The notes below the pieces were generated by a model that searched no databases, was not told the origin of the DNA, and was given only the letters and a program-made list of their open reading frames with translations. Shown here one piece after another: positions 42,543 through 51,371 of a stretch of DNA of 64,000 bases (within the stretch, counting starts at the first letter, position 1; every line of letters begins with the position of its first letter). Source of the DNA: Gordonia malaquae NBRC 108250 (GTDB lineage: Bacteria; Actinomycetota; Actinomycetes; Mycobacteriales; Mycobacteriaceae). The stretch lies in NCBI RefSeq assembly GCF_000344135.1, contig NZ_BAOP01000026.1, positions 1-64,000 on the forward strand. Direction: 5' to 3'. The position numbers and the translations under genes were made by a program.

Positions 42543-43361
42543 GTGCGGCTGGCGATGGCCCAGATCTCGACCGGAACCGACCCCCACACCAACCTGACGC
42601 GCATCATCGACGAAATGCGGCGGGCCGCATCCGGCGGCGCGGACCTGATCGTGTTCCCAGAAGCCGCAATGTGCCGTTTCGGGGTGTCGCTGACCGACGT
42701 CGCGCAGCCGCTCGACGGGCCGTGGGCGTCACGGATCGCCGACGTCGCGACCGAGGTCGGGATCAGTGTCGTCGCAGGCATGTTCACGCCGTCCGACGAC
42801 GGCCGGATCCACAACACCCTGCTGGTGGCACGTCCCGGGCTGCCGCCGATCGGCTACGACAAGATTCACTTGTTCGACGCGTTCGGCTTCAGCGAATCGG
42901 CGACGATCGCGCCGGGGGACCGGACCGTGATCGCCGAGATCGCGGGACACGCGGTCGGGTTCGCGACCTGCTACGACATCCGGTTCCCCGAACTGTTCAC
43001 CGAACTCGCACGTCGGGGTGCAGAACTGATCGTGGTACCCGCATCGTGGGGTGCCGGTCCGGGCAAACAGGAGCAGTGGGAACTCCTCGTATCGGCGCGG
43101 GCCCTCGATTCCGCGACACACGTCGTCGCCGTGGGGCAGGCGTCGCCGACCGATCCGGCGGCTCGGAAATCGTCAGCTCCCACTGGGGTGGGCCATAGCC
43201 GAATCTCAGATCCGTTCGGTAGCGTGATCGCCGACTATGACTCCGGTGAACGGGTCGATCTGCACGACATCGACCTGACCCGGACCGACAAGGCGCGAGC
43301 GGCGCTGGCGATCGGCGCCAATCGCCGTGACATCCGCAGCCTGGATGGGACCCGAGCATGA
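42543..43361 (+). CDS. Carbon-nitrogen hydrolase (nitrilase superfamily, Rv0480c-like)
   Basis: A 272-residue amidase-type enzyme. The catalytic triad is visible: Glu in 'LIVFPEAAM' (about 43), Lys in 'IGYDKIHLFDAF' (about 110), Cys in 'GFATCYDIRFPELF' (about 146). Homologues hydrolyse deaminated glutathione, omega-amides or other amides. GTG at 42543 has GAGGAG upstream. Its stop overlaps the next gene by ATGA. It corresponds to the nitrilase gene of the mycobacterial murB region. Confidence 0.9.
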   Translation: MRLAMAQISTGTDPHTNLTRIIDEMRRAASGGADLIVFPEAAMCRFGVSLTDVAQPLDGPWASRIADVATEVGISVVAGMFTPSDDGRIHNTLLVARPGLPPIGYDKIHLFDAFGFSESATIAPGDRTVIAEIAGHAVGFATCYDIRFPELFTELARRGAELIVVPASWGAGPGKQEQWELLVSARALDSATHVVAVGQASPTDPAARKSSAPTGVGHSRISDPFGSVIADYDSGERVDLHDIDLTRTDKARAALAIGANRRDIRSLDGTRA

Positions 43362-44458
43362 CCGACGACAGCACTCCGAGCGGGGATACTCCCGACAACA
43401 GCCCACCCGTCGAAGATGCCGCTGCCGCGACGCCTTCGGCGGACCCGGCTCAGCCGGAACCGGCGGGCCCCGCAGAGTCGACGGACGCGGCTGACGACAC
43501 CCCGACCGGGGAAGTGATCACCGGACCGATCGACCCGACCCGCCGCCCGGCAGAGCCCGCGACGCACGCCTACTCACAGGCGTCGCGCCCTCCGACCCGT
43601 CAGATGGAAGCACTCGGCACCGGTGCGTTCGATGCGCCGAGCAACCCGGGCATCCCCGTCGCGAGCTCCAGCCCGGAGATCCCCGTGACGAAGTCCGCGC
43701 CGGCGGCGAACAAGCACGGCCGCAGGCGCACCATCGCCCTGATCTCCGCAGCCGTGGTGCTGCTGCTCGTCATCGCGGGCGTGGGCTCCGAGCTGTACAT
43801 GCGCAGCAAGGTCACTGACTGCATCTCGAACGCATTCGGCGGGCTGACCGGCGCGTCCACCGACGTGTCGGTGTCGCGAAAGCCGATGCTGCTCGCAGTG
43901 TTCGGCAGTGAAGTGCCGTGGGTCCAGGTGGACACCAACGACGGCGACGCCGCCGACATGCGGCTCCACGCGCGTGCCGAAGGAATCAGCACAGACGGCG
44001 GCACAGTCCGATCGCTCAAAGGCTCGGGTTACCTGCCGTACAAGCGGATCACCGAACTGAGCAACGAGAGCCAGCAGAGCGGCGGCGCGACGATCAAGTC
44101 GATCTCGGCCGACGCGAACGCAGGCACCATCAAGCTCGAGACCGAGGTTCCGATCGCGATCCTGAGCATCCCCGCGACAGTGACGCTGAAGCCGACCGTG
44201 AGCAACGGGACAGTGAAGTTCGAGGTCAAGGATGCGACCGCTCTCATGTTCGGGCTGCCCTCCGACTTCGCGCAGCCGATCGTCGACCAGGTGACGACGT
44301 CGATGTTCGGACCGCTGTTCAAGCAGATCAAGGTCAGCGACCTCAAGGTGACCGGATCGGGCATCGACTTCGCGTTCTCCGGTTCCGACGTCAACCTGAA
44401 GGCAGCCTCCGAGGGGCAGTCCGCCGCGGGCGAATCGTCCGGCAGCTGCTCGATCTGA
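43358..44458 (+). CDS. DUF2993 (LmeA-like) domain protein with proline/alanine-rich N-terminus
   Basis: A 366-residue membrane-anchored protein. About 120 N-terminal residues are disordered and Pro/Ala/Asp-rich, then a TM helix 'TIALISAAVVLLLVIAGVGS' (about 125-144), then a DUF2993 lipid-binding-like domain ('CISNAFGGLTGASTDVSVS', 'KRITELSNE', 'DFAFSGSDVNL'). In mycobacteria LmeA of this family acts in lipomannan elongation in the periplasm. It is coupled to the nitrilase gene. The specific role here is inferred only. Confidence 0.83.
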   Translation: MTDDSTPSGDTPDNSPPVEDAAAATPSADPAQPEPAGPAESTDAADDTPTGEVITGPIDPTRRPAEPATHAYSQASRPPTRQMEALGTGAFDAPSNPGIPVASSSPEIPVTKSAPAANKHGRRRTIALISAAVVLLLVIAGVGSELYMRSKVTDCISNAFGGLTGASTDVSVSRKPMLLAVFGSEVPWVQVDTNDGDAADMRLHARAEGISTDGGTVRSLKGSGYLPYKRITELSNESQQSGGATIKSISADANAGTIKLETEVPIAILSIPATVTLKPTVSNGTVKFEVKDATALMFGLPSDFAQPIVDQVTTSMFGPLFKQIKVSDLKVTGSGIDFAFSGSDVNLKAASEGQSAAGESSGSCSI

Positions 44459-44464
44459 ACCACC

Positions 44465-44540
44465 GTGTGAAATGTGTACCTGAGCGGACGTACTACCCCT
44501 TATAGCTCGGTGTAGAAGCGCTCACGTGCACATTTCACAC
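44465..44540. terminator. Inverted repeat spanning the end of the AbiEi/DUF559 gene
   Basis: GTGTGAAATGTG (44465-44476) and CACATTTCACAC (44529-44540) are perfect complements, and the pairing continues imperfectly inward (TGAGCG/CGCTCA and TAC/GTA). The right arm encodes the last codons of the gene on the minus strand. Likely a bidirectional terminator between convergent genes. Confidence 0.65.
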
Positions 44541-45351
44541 GACGTGACGGCCGCTGATGGACTCCGGCTGCGATCGCCTCCATGATCGAGGTCGTCACAT
44601 ACTCCCACTCGTACAGAACTTGATCCCTGCTGAAGCGCAGCGTCGTGTAGCCGAGCGCAGACGCGGCCACATCGCGGGCGCGATCTTCATCGAAGCGTTC
44701 GAGGTGGAACTCCCGGCCGTCGGTCTCGATGATCAAGTGTTTTCCCACCAAGAGGTCGACCTGACCGACAGTGTCGATCTGCACTTGGATGCGGACCTTG
44801 ACATGCTTGCCCTCGAGAAAGAAGCGGATCATCGACTCGGGGCCGGACATCGCCCTGCCGTCGCATCGGTCGAGCAGGGCGAGAATTCGCTTCGGTGCGT
44901 TGCGGAACTGGTAGTCGATCTGCTCGCCGGTCATGAACCCGAGATTCATCACGGAGTCGCATACTGCGACGAACTCCCCGCGATCCAGGCAACGCGCCGC
45001 ATATTGCACTGCTGTCGGGGTGTCGTCTATCGCGGCACAGGCCGGGTCGTCCCGACCGAACCGCTGACAGAACCTGCTGTCCGGGATGCGGGCCGCGCGG
45101 CCACTGGTTCGGATGTGGACATCGGGCTGCTCGGGTACCCACACGCCGTGCTTCTCCAGCGCTGACACACAACTCAGAACTCCGCCCCGGTGAACAGCGG
45201 TCACCAGATCCTGGGGCGGGTCGCCGATTGCATACCAACCGCGGCGGATCTTCCGCGCGATGCCGTTCTTGATGCACTCGGCGAAACCCGCACGGCCCAA
45301 CCGCCTGATCAGGTGCTGCGCGGAGTACACCCCGGTGCGTATCGGATTCAT
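44500..45351 (-). CDS. AbiEi-like N-terminal domain plus DUF559 nuclease-like domain protein
   Basis: A 283-residue protein. The N-terminal wHTH-like part 'YSAQHLIRRLGRAGFAECI' with 'IRRGWYAIG' resembles type IV antitoxin AbiEi N-terminal domains ('ALEKHGVWVPEQPDVHI'). The C-terminal part is a Vsr-like DUF559 fold: 'GPESMIRFFLEGKHVKV', 'VDLLVGKHLIIETDGREFHL' and 'ERFDEDRARDVAASALGYTT', with Asp/Glu residues fitting PD-(D/E)XK-type nuclease chemistry. Such genes are frequent orphans in actinobacteria with no cognate AbiEii toxin; none is present here. A role in defence or DNA repair is possible, not shown. The 3' end lies in an inverted repeat. Confidence 0.8.
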   Translation of the reverse strand: MNPIRTGVYSAQHLIRRLGRAGFAECIKNGIARKIRRGWYAIGDPPQDLVTAVHRGGVLSCVSALEKHGVWVPEQPDVHIRTSGRAARIPDSRFCQRFGRDDPACAAIDDTPTAVQYAARCLDRGEFVAVCDSVMNLGFMTGEQIDYQFRNAPKRILALLDRCDGRAMSGPESMIRFFLEGKHVKVRIQVQIDTVGQVDLLVGKHLIIETDGREFHLERFDEDRARDVAASALGYTTLRFSRDQVLYEWEYVTTSIMEAIAAGVHQRPSRRVKCARERFYTEL

Positions 45352-45468
45352 GCCGCAAGGATCGCCGACATCTTCTGGGTCGCTTCGGGTTCGTCACGAG
45401 AAGTCGACATCTGTGGACAACGCGTGCGTCATCCACAGATCGACCTGTGGTGATGCGTCTCCGCGGCA

Positions 45469-46359
45469 CTAGGTGAAGACGACGGTCTTTCGGCCGTAGA
45501 CCAGGACGCGGTCCTCCAGATGCCAGCGGACTCCGCGAGACAGGACGAGGGTCTCGATGTCGCGGCCCTGGCGGACCATGTCGGCCGTCGTGTAGTCGTG
45601 ATTGATGCGACTGACGTCCTGCTCGATGATCGGACCGGCGTCCAGATCGGCCGTCACATAGTGGCAGGTGGCGCCGATGAGCTTCACGCCACGGTCGAAA
45701 GCCTGGTGGTAGGGCCGGGCGCCGACGAAGCTCGGCAGGAAGCTGTGGTGGATGTTGATCGCACGTCCGGCCCAGGCCTCGCAGAGGTCGGCGGGCAGGA
45801 TCTGCATGAAGCGCGCCAGCACGATGGCGTCGGGCTGGTAGCCGTCGACGATGCGCCGCACTTCGGCGAACGCCCCGGTCTTTCCGTCCTTGGGGAACGG
45901 GACATGGTGGAACGGGACGCCGAAACGTGTTGTGAGTTCCTCGAGGTCGCGATGGTTGCCGATGACGGCAGCGATCGTCGCCGGGAACTCGCCGCGCTCG
46001 GCGCGGGAGAGCAGATCGGTGAGGCAGTGACTGTCCTTGCTGACCAAGAGCACCGCGGTCTTCTCGACCGACGTGTCGGTGAGCGTCCACTCAGTCTCCG
46101 GGCCCATGTCTGCTGCGATTCGAGCGAATCGCGCACGAACGTCGTCGACGTTGATCTCCGCGGAGTCGATGCGGACAGCCTGACGTGTGAAGAACCATCC
46201 TGTCGACTCGTCCGAGTGGTACGACGCCTCCGTGATCCATCCTCCGATATCGGAGATGAAGCCGGAGATGGCGGCGACGATGCCGGTGGTGTCGGGGCAT
46301 CCGAGGGTGAGAACGAGACGTCGTGCGTCGTCGCTTGCAGGGCGCTGTGCGGTGGTCAC
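45469..46359 (-). CDS. purU: Formyltetrahydrofolate deformylase
   Basis: A 296-residue enzyme hydrolysing 10-formyl-THF to formate and THF. An N-terminal ACT domain ('[20 protein letters not shown]') is followed by the formyltransferase-like catalytic domain with '[20 protein letters not shown]' (catalytic His) and '[15 protein letters not shown]' (catalytic Asp). GTG at 46359 gives the normal length and ACT start. It is divergent from deoC with only 27 bp between the start codons, so the promoters are very compact. Confidence 0.94.
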   Translation of the reverse strand: MTTAQRPASDDARRLVLTLGCPDTTGIVAAISGFISDIGGWITEASYHSDESTGWFFTRQAVRIDSAEINVDDVRARFARIAADMGPETEWTLTDTSVEKTAVLLVSKDSHCLTDLLSRAERGEFPATIAAVIGNHRDLEELTTRFGVPFHHVPFPKDGKTGAFAEVRRIVDGYQPDAIVLARFMQILPADLCEAWAGRAINIHHSFLPSFVGARPYHQAFDRGVKLIGATCHYVTADLDAGPIIEQDVSRINHDYTTADMVRQGRDIETLVLSRGVRWHLEDRVLVYGRKTVVFT

Positions 46360-46386
46360 GGGTCTAAGTGTGCCAAGCTCGAACCT

Positions 46387-47064
46387 GTGACGAACAGCAA
46401 CCTGAACCGAGCCGCCGTCGCGGCCCTCGTCGACCACACTCTCCTCAAGCCGGAAGCGACACGGGCCGATGCCGAAGCGGCGGTCGCCGAAGCCGTCGAC
46501 CTGGGCGTTCATGCGGTCTGCCTGTCGCCGTCGATGCTGCCGATCGACACAGGCGCCGTGCGCAGCTGCGTCGTCGCAGGCTTCCCGTCGGGTAAACATC
46601 ATTCCCTCGTGAAGGCTGCTGAGGCGCGGTTCGCTGTGGAGTCGGGAGCTCGCGAGATCGACATGGTGATCGACGTGGGCGCCGCCGTCGGCGGTCACTA
46701 CGACGAAGTGTTCGCCGACGTGATGACTGTCCGGCAGGGCATCGGATCGGATGTCCTGCTGAAGGTGATCGTCGAGTCGGCGGTCCTGCTGGGGACCATC
46801 GGTGAGGACGGGTTGACGCAGGTCTGTCAGAAGGCAGTGCAGGCGGGCGCCGATTTCGTGAAGACGTCGACGGGATTCCACCCGGCCGGCGGTGCGAGCG
46901 TCCGCGCGGTCGAGGTGATGCGTGCGGCGGTCGGCCCCCATGTCGGGGTCAAGGCGAGTGGCGGCATCCGTACCGCCGAGTTCGCGGCTGAACTGATCGC
47001 CGCGGGCGCGAGCCGTCTGGGGTTGTCGGGATCGCGCGCGGTCCTCGAGGGATTCCCGCTCTAG
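46387..47064 (+). CDS. deoC: Deoxyribose-phosphate aldolase
   Basis: A 225-residue class I aldolase converting 2-deoxyribose-5-phosphate to glyceraldehyde-3-phosphate and acetaldehyde. '[12 protein letters not shown]' near the start, '[14 protein letters not shown]' with the catalytic Asp (about 97), 'LLKVIVES' and the Schiff-base lysine in '[12 protein letters not shown]' (about 188) are all present. GTG at 46387. It matches Rv0478. Its stop overlaps that of the convergent ROK regulator gene by 4 bp. Confidence 0.95.
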   Translation: MTNSNLNRAAVAALVDHTLLKPEATRADAEAAVAEAVDLGVHAVCLSPSMLPIDTGAVRSCVVAGFPSGKHHSLVKAAEARFAVESGAREIDMVIDVGAAVGGHYDEVFADVMTVRQGIGSDVLLKVIVESAVLLGTIGEDGLTQVCQKAVQAGADFVKTSTGFHPAGGASVRAVEVMRAAVGPHVGVKASGGIRTAEFAAELIAAGASRLGLSGSRAVLEGFPL

Positions 47065-48188
47065 ACGACCGCGAGCGGGTCGACGTACACCGCCGACAGC
47101 GCGACGGCGATCGCGGCGGCCTCCGGGACACCGATCCCGAAGCACGTCGGGTTGATCTGCAAGGGTCGGTCGATCCGGGTTGCGGCGTCGAACGCCGCCT
47201 GGACCGGCGCGAGCCCCTGCGGGTGGGTCGCGAACGCGTCGCCGGCGACGATGATCTCGTCGGGATTGATCACATCGCGCATGGCGGCCACCGCTTCGCC
47301 GAGCACCCGAGCCTGGTGATCGGCGATCACACTGGCGTCCGGTTGCACGCCGAGGCGTGCCGCTACAGACGCGGTCGCCTCGGTTCCGATCACCGACTGC
47401 AGAGGGGCGATCGGCTCGGTCGACAGGATTCCGGGCGCCACGGGCAGCCCGGCGATGGTTCCGGCGCCGTGCATCGGTTGGTGGACTTCGCCCGCGAACG
47501 TCATCGCCATGCCCACGGTTTCGCGGGCGTAGAAGAACAGGCCCGACTGCCCGTGGTCCATCGACCCCGACAGGATCAGGTCGGCTGCGGCCATCGCCTG
47601 CACGTGCTCGGACACCGACACCGGGACACCGAGCGCCGCCGTCAGCTCCGGGCCGAGCGGCTGGCGATGCCAGTTCAGGATCGGATGGTCGACGATGCCG
47701 GTGTCGGCGTCGACTGCGCCACCGATCGCTGCACCGCCCCACAGCACACGACGGCCGGAGAACCGGTCGGCGAGCTCACGCAGCAGCCCGCACAGGCGAC
47801 GCACCGCGTCGGACGCGTCGATTCCTGCGAACTCCTGGGTGCGGATGGCGTGCGAGTACAGCGTGCGACCGCGGAGGTCGGCCACCACCAGGGCGGTGCG
47901 CAGCGCGCCGACGTGCATGCCTGCCACGCAGTAGTGGTCCCGGTCGAGGGTCAACGGAATCTTCGGCCTGCCGATGGCTCCGGTGTCGACGAGGTCGGGT
48001 CGCTCGGTGATCAGTTTGGCTTCGAGCAACGCGTTGACCTGACGGTTCACCGTCGCCGCAGACAAATCGACTGCGGTCACGATCTGATCGCGAGTGACCG
48101 GGCCTCCGGCACGGACAGCGTGGAGAACCGCCGCTGCCGGTCCGGTTCCGACTCGTAGTCGTGCAGGGACGACGCCGCCTGAGCTCAT
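47061..48188 (-). CDS. ROK family transcriptional regulator (Rv0485-like)
   Basis: A 375-residue protein with an N-terminal wHTH ('[20 protein letters not shown]', residues about 32-51) and a ROK/sugar-kinase-like domain ('[20 protein letters not shown]', '[12 protein letters not shown]', '[10 protein letters not shown]'). The typical ROK zinc-binding C-x-C-G-x3-C cluster is not seen, so it may not bind zinc. ATG at 48188 lies 7 nt after TAGCTT on the minus strand (leaderless). It is divergent from the SDR gene, as Rv0485/Rv0484c are in mycobacteria. Confidence 0.88.
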   Translation of the reverse strand: MSSGGVVPARLRVGTGPAAAVLHAVRAGGPVTRDQIVTAVDLSAATVNRQVNALLEAKLITERPDLVDTGAIGRPKIPLTLDRDHYCVAGMHVGALRTALVVADLRGRTLYSHAIRTQEFAGIDASDAVRRLCGLLRELADRFSGRRVLWGGAAIGGAVDADTGIVDHPILNWHRQPLGPELTAALGVPVSVSEHVQAMAAADLILSGSMDHGQSGLFFYARETVGMAMTFAGEVHQPMHGAGTIAGLPVAPGILSTEPIAPLQSVIGTEATASVAARLGVQPDASVIADHQARVLGEAVAAMRDVINPDEIIVAGDAFATHPQGLAPVQAAFDAATRIDRPLQINPTCFGIGVPEAAAIAVALSAVYVDPLAVV

Positions 48189-48229
48189 GGCGTCAAAGCT
48201 AGCAGTCGACCCGGCTCTACTATGGCTGC
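48189..48229. promoter_or_regulatory. Divergent leaderless promoters (ROK regulator / SDR)
   Basis: In 41 bp, the minus-strand -10 TAGCTT (complement at 48196-48201) lies 7 nt before ATG 48188, and the plus-strand TACTAT (48218-48223) lies 6 nt before ATG 48230. No room exists for classical leaders or Shine-Dalgarno sites. Confidence 0.65.
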
Positions 48230-48985
48230 ATGAGCACCGCCGCATCTGACACGTCCCGCCGAGTCGCCGTCGTCACCGGAGCGAGCTCGGGGATCGGTGC
48301 CGCGACCGCCCGTGCACTGGCCGGCGACGGCTACGACGTGGTCCTCGGCGCTCGCCGGGTCGATCGGCTGGAAGCGCTCGCCGCAGAGATCGGCGGACGC
48401 GCGCGGCAATTGGACGTGACCGACCCCGAGTCGGTCGACAGGTTCGTCGCAGGTCTCGACCGCGTGGACGTCCTCGTCAACAATGCAGGCGGCGCGAAGG
48501 GCCTCGCGACGGTCGCCGACGCCGACCTGGACGACTGGCGGTGGATGTGGGAGACGAACGTCGTCGGCACCCTGCGCGTCACGAAAGCCCTTCTACCTGC
48601 GCTGGAGGCGTCCGGCGACGGGCTCATCGTGACGATCACCTCGCTCGCTGCGATCGAGCCGTACGACAACGGCGCCGGCTACACCTCGGCCAAACACGGG
48701 CAGGCGATGATCCATCGCACCCTCCGCCTCGAATTGTTGGGCAAGCCGATCCGCCTCACCGAGATCGCCCCTGGAATGGTCGAGACGGAGTTCTCCCTGG
48801 TCCGGTTCGACGGCGACGCAGACAAGGCCGACGCCGTCTACTCCGGACTCGAGCCGCTGGTGGCCGACGATGTGGCCGAAGTGATCTCGTTCGTCGCGTC
48901 ACGCCCGCCGCACGTGAACATGGACCAGATCGTCCTCAAGCCGCGTGATCAGGCGAGTGCTCGACGCAACATCAAGACCGGCTAG
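48230..48985 (+). CDS. Short-chain dehydrogenase/reductase (Rv0484c-like)
   Basis: A 251-residue classical SDR. NAD(P)-binding 'VVTGASSGIGAATARALAGD' (about 14-33), 'LVNNAGG' near residue 84, active-site Ser in 'IVTITSLAAIEPYDN' and 'YTSAKHG' with catalytic Tyr and Lys (about 150-154). It resembles serine 3-dehydrogenase/YdfG-type enzymes, but the substrate is uncertain. It overlaps the convergent otsB gene by 14 bp. Confidence 0.9.
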   Translation: MSTAASDTSRRVAVVTGASSGIGAATARALAGDGYDVVLGARRVDRLEALAAEIGGRARQLDVTDPESVDRFVAGLDRVDVLVNNAGGAKGLATVADADLDDWRWMWETNVVGTLRVTKALLPALEASGDGLIVTITSLAAIEPYDNGAGYTSAKHGQAMIHRTLRLELLGKPIRLTEIAPGMVETEFSLVRFDGDADKADAVYSGLEPLVADDVAEVISFVASRPPHVNMDQIVLKPRDQASARRNIKTG

Positions 48986-49730
48986 CGACAACCGCTTCGA
49001 GAACGTCCGCGACGTCGTCCGGGCCGTCGATGCGGTACCGCGCCGACGTTGCGCCGTCGCCGACCTTCACACTCACGTCGCCGGGCAGGTTGAGACGCGC
49101 AAACGCCTTCTCGTCGGTGATGTCGTCGCCGATGTAGAGCACAGCCTGTGCATGGCCGATGTCGCGGAGACGATCAAGCGCGTGACCCTTGCTCGTCTCG
49201 ATCACTGCCAGTTCGATGACCGCCTTGCCGTATGTCACGTGCACGCCTTCCCACGACGCGGGACCCTCGGCCGCGAGTGCGAGTGCCGCGTCCGCATCCT
49301 CTGGTGAAGCGTTTCGGACGTGCAGGGTGGTGCTTGCCGGTTTGATCTCGACCGATGTTCCGGGGAAACGGGCGGCGAGAGCCTCGAACTCGGTGATCAC
49401 TCGATCGAGCAGCGCACGTTTCTCGGCGGTGACGGGGTCGGCGAAGCCGGTGTCGAACTCGGCGCCATGGCTCCCCACCAGGACCACCGGATCTCCGAGC
49501 CCAGACAGCGCGGCCAGGTCGGCGCGAGCTCGTCCGGACACCAGTGCGACATCCATGCCGGGCAGTGCGGCGGCAGCGGCGAGCGCTGCGACCGACCGGG
49601 GATCGGGTTTGGCGTCTTCCGGACGGGAGACGATCGGTGCGACACACCCGTCGTAGTCCGAGGCGAGCAACACCCGGTCGAGGTGGGCGAACTCGGCGAT
49701 CGCATGACCGAGGGGGCCGTCGATCCTCAC
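48972..49730 (-). CDS. otsB: Trehalose-6-phosphate phosphatase
   Basis: A 252-residue HAD phosphatase releasing trehalose from trehalose-6-phosphate. Catalytic motif '[13 protein letters not shown]' (D-x-D-G, about residues 21-33), '[15 protein letters not shown]' as motif II, '[10 protein letters not shown]', and '[15 protein letters not shown]' with the Mg-binding acids. GTG at 49730 overlaps the otsA stop (GTGA), so otsA-otsB form a coupled operon for the OtsAB route of trehalose synthesis. In mycolata trehalose also supplies trehalose mycolates. Confidence 0.94.
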   Translation of the reverse strand: MRIDGPLGHAIAEFAHLDRVLLASDYDGCVAPIVSRPEDAKPDPRSVAALAAAAALPGMDVALVSGRARADLAALSGLGDPVVLVGSHGAEFDTGFADPVTAEKRALLDRVITEFEALAARFPGTSVEIKPASTTLHVRNASPEDADAALALAAEGPASWEGVHVTYGKAVIELAVIETSKGHALDRLRDIGHAQAVLYIGDDITDEKAFARLNLPGDVSVKVGDGATSARYRIDGPDDVADVLEAVVASRS

Positions 49731-51193
49731 GCGATCTCCTCATTCGCCGCACCCGCACCCGCGAGGGACTGCAAGAAGCTGTTGGCCCACAGGTCGACGT
49801 CGAAGTCGCGCACCTGCTGGTGCAGAGCGGCCATCCGTGTCCGTTTCGCTGTCGGGTCGTCGGTGACGGCCGCTTCGATCACGTCCATCACGTTCTGGTC
49901 GTCGTAAGGATTGAGAAGGTAGGCGGCCTCACCCAACTCTGCGGCCGCTCCGGTGAACTCGCTGAGCACCAGCGCGCCTCCGTGGTCGGCACGACATGCT
50001 GCGTACTCCTTCGCCACGAGGTTCATACCGTCTCGGAGCGGTGTCACGAGGACGACGTCCGCCGCCATGAAGTACGCGAGAAGCTCGTCGCGGGGGACCG
50101 GCTGCAGCAGGTAGCGGACCGGCGGCGACGTGGTGGTCCCGTACGTGCCGTTGATGTGGGAGACGCTCCGCTCGATGCGATTGCGGACGGCGATGTAGCT
50201 GTCGACCTGTTCCCGGCTCGGGCTGGCGAGCTGCACGAACACGGTCTCCGCCGGGTCGAGACGGCCCGCGGCGAAGAGTCCTTCGAGGCCTTTCAGCCGG
50301 ACGTCGATGCCCTTGGTGTAGTCGAGGCGGTCGACGCCGAGAAGGATCGTTCTCGGATCGCCGAGCTCGGCGCGGATCTGTGCCGCACGGTCGAGCGTCT
50401 TCGACGCCTGGTCGGCGACATCGGCAGCGTTGATGGAGATCGGGAACGACCCCACCCGCACGGTGCGCGTGCCGGTGGTGATGCTTCCGAGTCCGTCGCG
50501 GACGCCGACGGGGTCGCGGGAGGTGTCCAGGTCGAGGACCCGGCGGACGAGGGTCAGGAAGTTCTCCGCGCCGCCCGGCAGATGGAACCCGACGAGGTCG
50601 GCGCCGAGCAGCCCTTCGAGCAGTTCGCGGCGCCACGGGAGCCGGGTGAACAGTTCGTACGAGGGGAACGGGATATGGAGGAAGAACCCGATCCGCACGT
50701 CCGGGCGCAGTTCCCGCAGCATCGCGGGTACGAGTTGGAGCTGGTAGTCGTGCACCCAGACGGTGGCGCCCTGCGCAGCGGACGCGGCAGTCGCCTCGGC
50801 GAACCGCCGGTTCACCGTCACATAGGTGTCCCACCAGTCGTGCCGGAACACCGGCTCCACCAGCAGGTCGTGATACAGCGGCCAGAGGGTCGAGTTCGCG
50901 AAGCCCTCGTAGTAGTCGGCGATCTCGCCGCTGCTCAACGGCACCGAATGAATGTCGATCCCGTCCACCCGCGGTTGCTCGTCGAGCGGAGCTCCCTGCT
51001 CGTCGAGCGAAGTCGAGGCGGCTGCGCCGCTCCACCCGACCCACGCGGCTTCGCGGGTCGCGAGAGTCGGGGTGAGAGCCGTGACGAGACCTCCCGGTGC
51101 ACGCTTCCACGTGACCGTCCCGTCGGGTTGAACACGCTTGTCGACGGGGAGCCGGTTGGCTACGACGACGAATTCAGCACCCGTGTCGGTCAT
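49727..51193 (-). CDS. otsA: Trehalose-6-phosphate synthase
   Basis: A 488-residue GT20 glycosyltransferase joining UDP/ADP-glucose and glucose-6-phosphate. '[10 protein letters not shown]' start, '[10 protein letters not shown]' (glucose site), '[12 protein letters not shown]', '[14 protein letters not shown]', '[15 protein letters not shown]' and '[17 protein letters not shown]' are all canonical. Residues 61-74 ('[14 protein letters not shown]') fall in a variable loop and are encoded by a REP-like sequence (50975-51018), apparently an in-frame repeat insertion. A 53-codon gene lies 6 bp upstream in the same direction; otsB follows by overlap. Confidence 0.95.
   Translation of the reverse strand: MTDTGAEFVVVANRLPVDKRVQPDGTVTWKRAPGGLVTALTPTLATREAAWVGWSGAAASTSLDEQGAPLDEQPRVDGIDIHSVPLSSGEIADYYEGFANSTLWPLYHDLLVEPVFRHDWWDTYVTVNRRFAEATAASAAQGATVWVHDYQLQLVPAMLRELRPDVRIGFFLHIPFPSYELFTRLPWRRELLEGLLGADLVGFHLPGGAENFLTLVRRVLDLDTSRDPVGVRDGLGSITTGTRTVRVGSFPISINAADVADQASKTLDRAAQIRAELGDPRTILLGVDRLDYTKGIDVRLKGLEGLFAAGRLDPAETVFVQLASPSREQVDSYIAVRNRIERSVSHINGTYGTTTSPPVRYLLQPVPRDELLAYFMAADVVLVTPLRDGMNLVAKEYAACRADHGGALVLSEFTGAAAELGEAAYLLNPYDDQNVMDVIEAAVTDDPTAKRTRMAALHQQVRDFDVDLWANSFLQSLAGAGAANEEIA
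50975..51018. repeat. REP-like element inside the otsA coding sequence
   Basis: TTGCTCGTCGAGCGGAGCTC then CCTGCTCGTCGAGCGAAGTC and GAGG: two CTGCTCGTcGAGCG cores and one AGTCGA end, as in the intergenic repeats. It keeps the otsA frame and encodes residues in a loop that varies among OtsA proteins. Confidence 0.6.
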
Positions 51194-51199
51194 CGACGA

Positions 51200-51361
51200 T
51201 CAGGCGGACTCGTCGGTGGCGAGGCCCAGCATGGACAGGAGCATCCGGCATTCGTCGGCGTCCGCGGCATATGTGGCGACCACGCGGCGGGCCGAGATCG
51301 CCGTCTCGTCGGCGACCGGAGTCAGATCGTCTTCTGCGATGTCTTCTGTCTTGGCAGGCAT
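51200..51361 (-). CDS. Small acidic protein of unknown function upstream of otsA
   Basis: A 53-residue reading frame starting 'MPAKTEDIAEDDLTPVADE', with a helical C-terminal half 'VVATYAADADECRMLLSMLG'. It ends 6 bp before otsA and begins 10 bp after the MerR-type gene's stop, so it is probably co-transcribed with otsAB. Ordinary codon use and tight spacing argue it is real. No domain recognised; a small regulatory or scaffolding role is only a guess. Confidence 0.6.
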   Translation of the reverse strand: MPAKTEDIAEDDLTPVADETAISARRVVATYAADADECRMLLSMLGLATDESA

Positions 51362-51371
51362 GCAGGTGATT

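Noticed and set aside
44500..45351. Complete AbiE toxin-antitoxin system
   Set aside because: The AbiEi-like N-terminus is fused to DUF559 and no AbiEii nucleotidyltransferase gene lies next to it.
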